A DNA stretch of 64,000 nt from an uncultured Kordia sp. (GTDB lineage: Bacteria; Bacteroidota; Bacteroidia; Flavobacteriales; Flavobacteriaceae): positions 62,001 through 126,000 of the forward strand of contig NZ_CANLEA010000017.1 of NCBI RefSeq assembly GCF_947489565.1. Direction: 5' to 3'. The translations under genes were made by a program, and so were the position numbers. Below are positions 61,531-64,000 of this stretch, piece after piece (position 1 is the stretch's first letter; each line of letters begins with the position of its first letter). The notes under the pieces were generated by a model. That model saw only the letters and a program-made list of their open reading frames with translations, made no database searches and had not been told where the DNA came from.

Positions 61531-62343
61531 ATGAGTGGATTTGCAAGCTGGATTGGAGGCGCTTTGGGTTGGACGCTTGGTGGACCTATTGGAGCTGCTA
61601 TTGGATTTGCCATTGGAACAGCCGTTGATAAAGCAACCTCTAAAGGATTATTACTTGAAGAACCTAAAAGAGAAAAAAGGCAACGTCGTAGAAGAGCCGA
61701 ACCTACGTATGAAAAAAGAAGACGCCGTAGAACAACAACCGCGCAAAAACAATCACAAACAAAGTCGGGAGATTTTGAAGTAAGTTTATTGGTACTTTCT
61801 GCCATTGTCATGAAAATTGATGGAGAAGTATCAGAATCTGAAAAGAACTATGTTCGCGATTATTTTGTGAAAATGTACGGGAAAGAGCGTGCCAATAATG
61901 CCTTTAAACTTTTCAATGGATTGCTTAAGAAAGAAGATATTTCTACACGCCAAGTTTGTCAGCAAATCCAAATGTATATGGATCATTCTTCTCGTTTGCA
62001 ATTGCTACACTATTTATTTGGTGTAACCAAAGCAGATGGAGAAGTAAGCGAAGAAGAAGTAGAACTCATTGAAAAAATTGCAGGATACTTATATATTAAT
62101 GATCGCGATTACCAATCGATCAAAGCGATGTTTTATAATGAAATAGATAGCGCATATCGAATTTTGGAAATAGACAAATCTGCCACCAATAACGAAATCA
62201 AAAAAGCATATCGTAAAATGGCGAAAAAATACCATCCGGATAAATTGCAACATTTGGGAGAAGAGCACGTTAAAGGCGCAGAAGAAAAATTTCAACGTGT
62301 ACAAAAAGCGTATGAAAAATTGCAAGAAGAACGCGGTTTTTAA
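61531..62343 (+). CDS. TerB-DnaJ protein (DjlA-like) with Gly-rich head
   Basis: A 270-residue protein from ATG 61531. Head: SGFASWIGGALGWTLGGPIG followed by a further Gly/Ala helix, a glycine-zipper membrane segment; then a basic stretch (KRQRRRRAE). TerB-like helical domain at about 85-190 (VLSAIVMKIDGEVSESEK and KADGEVSEEEVELIEKIA, two acidic repeats). C-terminal J domain (about 205-268; KKAYRKMAKKYHPDKL with the HPD motif that stimulates DnaK). The layout matches DjlA. It is a membrane-bound Hsp70 co-chaperone. Confidence 0.93.
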   Translation: MSGFASWIGGALGWTLGGPIGAAIGFAIGTAVDKATSKGLLLEEPKREKRQRRRRAEPTYEKRRRRRTTTAQKQSQTKSGDFEVSLLVLSAIVMKIDGEVSESEKNYVRDYFVKMYGKERANNAFKLFNGLLKKEDISTRQVCQQIQMYMDHSSRLQLLHYLFGVTKADGEVSEEEVELIEKIAGYLYINDRDYQSIKAMFYNEIDSAYRILEIDKSATNNEIKKAYRKMAKKYHPDKLQHLGEEHVKGAEEKFQRVQKAYEKLQEERGF

Positions 62344-62360
62344 ATTCCTAAAATAAAATG

Positions 62361-62368
62361 TAAGTTTG
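62361..62368 (+). promoter_or_regulatory. -7 promoter box TAAGTTTG for the HupE gene
   Basis: Exact TAnnTTTG 34 bases before the ATG. Confidence 0.55.
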
Positions 62369-62402
62369 ATACAATAAACCCCAACCTAAAACCTATAATT
62401 TT

Positions 62403-62993
62403 ATGCTTGATGAATTTTTATTATACTTCAAATTAGGACTCCATCACATTCTTAATATAGAAGGATTGGATCATATCCTTTTTTTAGTAATGTTAATAAT
62501 TGCCTATACTTTTAAAGATTGGAAAAGAGTCTTGTGGCTCGTAACTGCTTTTACTGTTGGACATACCTTATCTTTAATTTTATCAATCTACGGAGCTGTA
62601 AAAGTCAATGGAGCTATTGTCGAATTTTTTGTGCTAATAACGATCTTTTTAATGGCGTTATATAACATATTCACTGCTGGAAAAAACAGCAACAAAACAA
62701 AATCGATTGTATTGGTTGTCTCAGCCTTATTTTTCGGAATTATTCACGGCTTGGCTTTCGCAAAAGATTTTAAATCAATGATTACTGCGGGTATAGAAGA
62801 TAAATTTTTGCCTTTGGTAGAATTTACTTTAGGAATAGAAGTCGCTCAAATTATTGTTGTAGTATTTGTATTGATTATTTCTTTTTTGTTTCAAACCATA
62901 TTCAGATTTTCAAAACGCGATTGGGTAATGGTCGTTTCTGCTATAGTAATAGGCGTGCTAATTCCAACACTCATCAAAGCAAGATTTTGGTAG
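62403..62993 (+). CDS. HupE/UreJ-family membrane protein
   Basis: A 196-residue polytopic protein with conserved His motifs: HHILNIEGLDHILFLVML, AFTVGHTLSLILS, and FFGIIHGLAFAKDF, plus a sixth segment near the C-terminus. These His-rich helices are the HupE/UreJ pattern, linked to nickel (or cobalt) uptake. No hydrogenase or urease genes are nearby, so the metal and partner are unknown. Confidence 0.92.
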   Translation: MLDEFLLYFKLGLHHILNIEGLDHILFLVMLIIAYTFKDWKRVLWLVTAFTVGHTLSLILSIYGAVKVNGAIVEFFVLITIFLMALYNIFTAGKNSNKTKSIVLVVSALFFGIIHGLAFAKDFKSMITAGIEDKFLPLVEFTLGIEVAQIIVVVFVLIISFLFQTIFRFSKRDWVMVVSAIVIGVLIPTLIKARFW

Positions 62994-63047
62994 TTCAATA
63001 GTATTTTAATAGCTTAGAGAGATTATTAACATTAAGACAAATCAAAT

Positions 63048-63248
63048 ATGAAAAAAAGAGATCTCTCTAAATTAAGTCTGAACAAAAAGCAAATTTCAAC
63101 GCTGAATTTTCAAAATTTACGCGGTGGAAGGTTAGCTCATGCTGGATCAGATTGTGAAGGAACATGTACTTGTAACTGTACAGAAGTAAATACATGCGAT
63201 TGCGATACGGAAGAATCAGATTGCCTTCCTTGCCATTCAGCACCATGA
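63048..63248 (+). CDS. GG-leader Cys-rich peptide (66 aa, eight Cys)
   Basis: Leader RDLSKLSLNKKQISTLN then LRGG (26-27). The tail has eight Cys in about 27 residues: CEGTCTCNC, then CDC, CLPC (36, 40, 42, 44, 50, 52, 59, 62), mixed with Thr, Asp and Glu. This fits a lanthipeptide-type or metal-binding product. It is the only plus-strand member of the set. A terminator hairpin follows 82 bases after the stop. Confidence 0.85.
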   Translation: MKKRDLSKLSLNKKQISTLNFQNLRGGRLAHAGSDCEGTCTCNCTEVNTCDCDTEESDCLPCHSAP

Positions 63249-63329
63249 GAACTTAATTTTGGTAAAAAATTAACAACAAAGCTATTGTGATTCCATGATA
63301 AACCTAATATCTTCGTTACAGAAGGTAAG

Positions 63330-63357
63330 AAGCAACTTTTATAGTTGCTTTTTTTCG
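63330..63357 (+). terminator. Terminator downstream of the 66-aa peptide
   Basis: AAGCAACT (63330-63337) pairs with AGTTGCTT (63343-63350) around a 5-base loop, followed by six Ts. Confidence 0.9.
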
Positions 63358-63379
63358 CTCTAAAAAGGTAAATTTGCAG

Positions 63380-63814
63380 ATGCCAAAACAAAAACAAGCC
63401 AAATATGATCATGCCTATTTACGCATGGCAAAAGAATGGGGAAAACTCTCTTATTGTAAACGTAAACAAGTTGGCGCGATTATTGTCAAAGATAGAATGA
63501 TTATTTCTGATGGTTACAACGGAACACCATCTGGATTCGAAAATTTTTGTGAAGATGAAGAAGGATATACCAAATGGTATGTGCTACATGCAGAAGCCAA
63601 TGCTATCTTAAAAGTAGCAGCTTCTACGCAATCTTGTGTTGGAGCAACATTGTACATTACAATGTCGCCATGCAAAGAATGTAGCAAGCTTATTCATCAA
63701 GCAGGAATCAAAAGAGTTGTGTATGTAGATGCTTACAAAGATGACTCAGGAATACAATTTTTACAAAAAGCAGGCGTTGAAGTAGAACATATTCCAGTAC
63801 TTCAAACCTCCTAA
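63380..63814 (+). CDS. dCMP deaminase family protein
   Basis: A 144-residue zinc-dependent deaminase from ATG 63380; a TTG 6 bases earlier is possible. Zinc site: LHAEANAIL (His, catalytic Glu) and SPCKECSKLIHQAG (two Cys). DGYNGTPSGFENFCEDEEGY is the ComEB/dCMP deaminase region. It converts dCMP to dUMP for dTMP synthesis. Its 3' end is 12 bases from the S41 protease gene. Confidence 0.93.
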   Translation: MPKQKQAKYDHAYLRMAKEWGKLSYCKRKQVGAIIVKDRMIISDGYNGTPSGFENFCEDEEGYTKWYVLHAEANAILKVAASTQSCVGATLYITMSPCKECSKLIHQAGIKRVVYVDAYKDDSGIQFLQKAGVEVEHIPVLQTS

Positions 63815-63826
63815 AACAAGCACAAT

Positions 63827-64000
63827 TTGAATAAAAAAACACAATATTTACTTCCCGTGATCATTGCAGCTGCAGTTGCCGCAGGTGTATTTATTGGTGG
63901 AAAATTGAATTTTAGTGCTACACCAGAAACCTTATTCTCATCAAATACGAGCAAAGATAAACTCAATCGTTTAATCGATTATATTGATTACGAATATGTA
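63827..64000 (+). CDS. S41 C-terminal processing protease, N-terminal fragment
   Basis: The frame opens with TTG at 63827 and runs to the window end (58 codons): NKKTQYLLPVIIAAAVAAGV forms a signal anchor, followed by GGKLNFSATPE and then KLNRLIDYIDYEYV, the helical start of S41 (CtpA/Prc) proteases in Bacteroidota. The PDZ and catalytic parts lie outside. Start codon choice is uncertain. Confidence 0.8.
   Translation, partial: MNKKTQYLLPVIIAAAVAAGVFIGGKLNFSATPETLFSSNTSKDKLNRLIDYIDYEYV

Overview
The window looks like a low-GC Bacteroidota chromosome, most likely a marine Flavobacteriaceae member; a Kordia-like genome is my inference from overall gene style. Support comes from three secreted proteins with type IX secretion (T9SS) C-terminal sorting domains, many TAnnTTTG (-7) promoter boxes instead of E. 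coli-type -10 boxes, little Shine-Dalgarno signal, TPR/AraC membrane regulators, EI24, DUF4421, DUF4442 and HupE families, and flavobacterial intergenic repeats. I see no rRNA, tRNA, CRISPR array, prophage or insertion sequence.

Layout. 1-3.4 kb: 3' part of a large T9SS-secreted subtilase. 3.5-10.3 kb: small membrane protein, lipoprotein, PolB-type exonuclease, DUF4442 protein, two GG-leader peptides, TPR/AraC regulator, ogt, CBS/CNNM protein. 10.5-18.9 kb: T9SS protein, DinB protein, cytochrome c, hemB, a long helicase with membrane helices, an anchored CarboxypepD_reg-type protein. 18.9-25.3 kb: a probable five-gene minus-strand operon (unknown protein with an RGTVTTS tail, histidine kinase, LytTR regulator, TPR-AAA ATPase, TPR membrane protein), with a separate 44-aa GG peptide carrying the same ten-residue motif. 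25.4-28.6 kb: hemF operon with a protease-dead M50-like membrane protein. 28.7-29.5 kb: three tandem Cys-rich GG peptides. 29.5-37.1 kb: EI24, two GNATs, a beta/gamma-crystallin, then hemE, AlkB-like, hemCD fusion and hemA. 37.3-46.8 kb: AraC regulator, class V aminotransferase, giant TraB/GumN protein, hemH and MATE. 47.1-53.1 kb: BNR-repeat protein, hemJ, NtrY-like kinase, enoyl-CoA hydratase. 53.3-64 kb: T9SS protein, radical SAM, lipoprotein, AraC, two GG peptides sharing a core, HD, plsC, bacilliredoxin, divergent XRE/membrane pair, DnaJ/TerB protein, HupE, Cys-rich GG peptide, dCMP deaminase and the start of an S41 protease.

Metabolic theme: hemA, hemB, hemCD, hemE, hemF, hemJ and hemH are all here, so the whole glutamyl-tRNA-to-protoheme route except hemL lies in 37 kb, in several separate operons.

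The most novel material is small. Eight short precursors share a lysine-rich leader (roughly K.L.L.K..IS.L....GG) followed by variable, mostly Cys/Thr/Ser-rich tails, at four loci and with no modification or export enzymes nearby. Four of them fall below the 60-residue size often used for gene calling. A ninth, Cys-free GG peptide shares KLSRGTVTTS with the first protein of a sensor-kinase operon, encoded by different synonymous codons. A roughly 33-bp leader element is repeated at nearly the same distance upstream of three unrelated genes.
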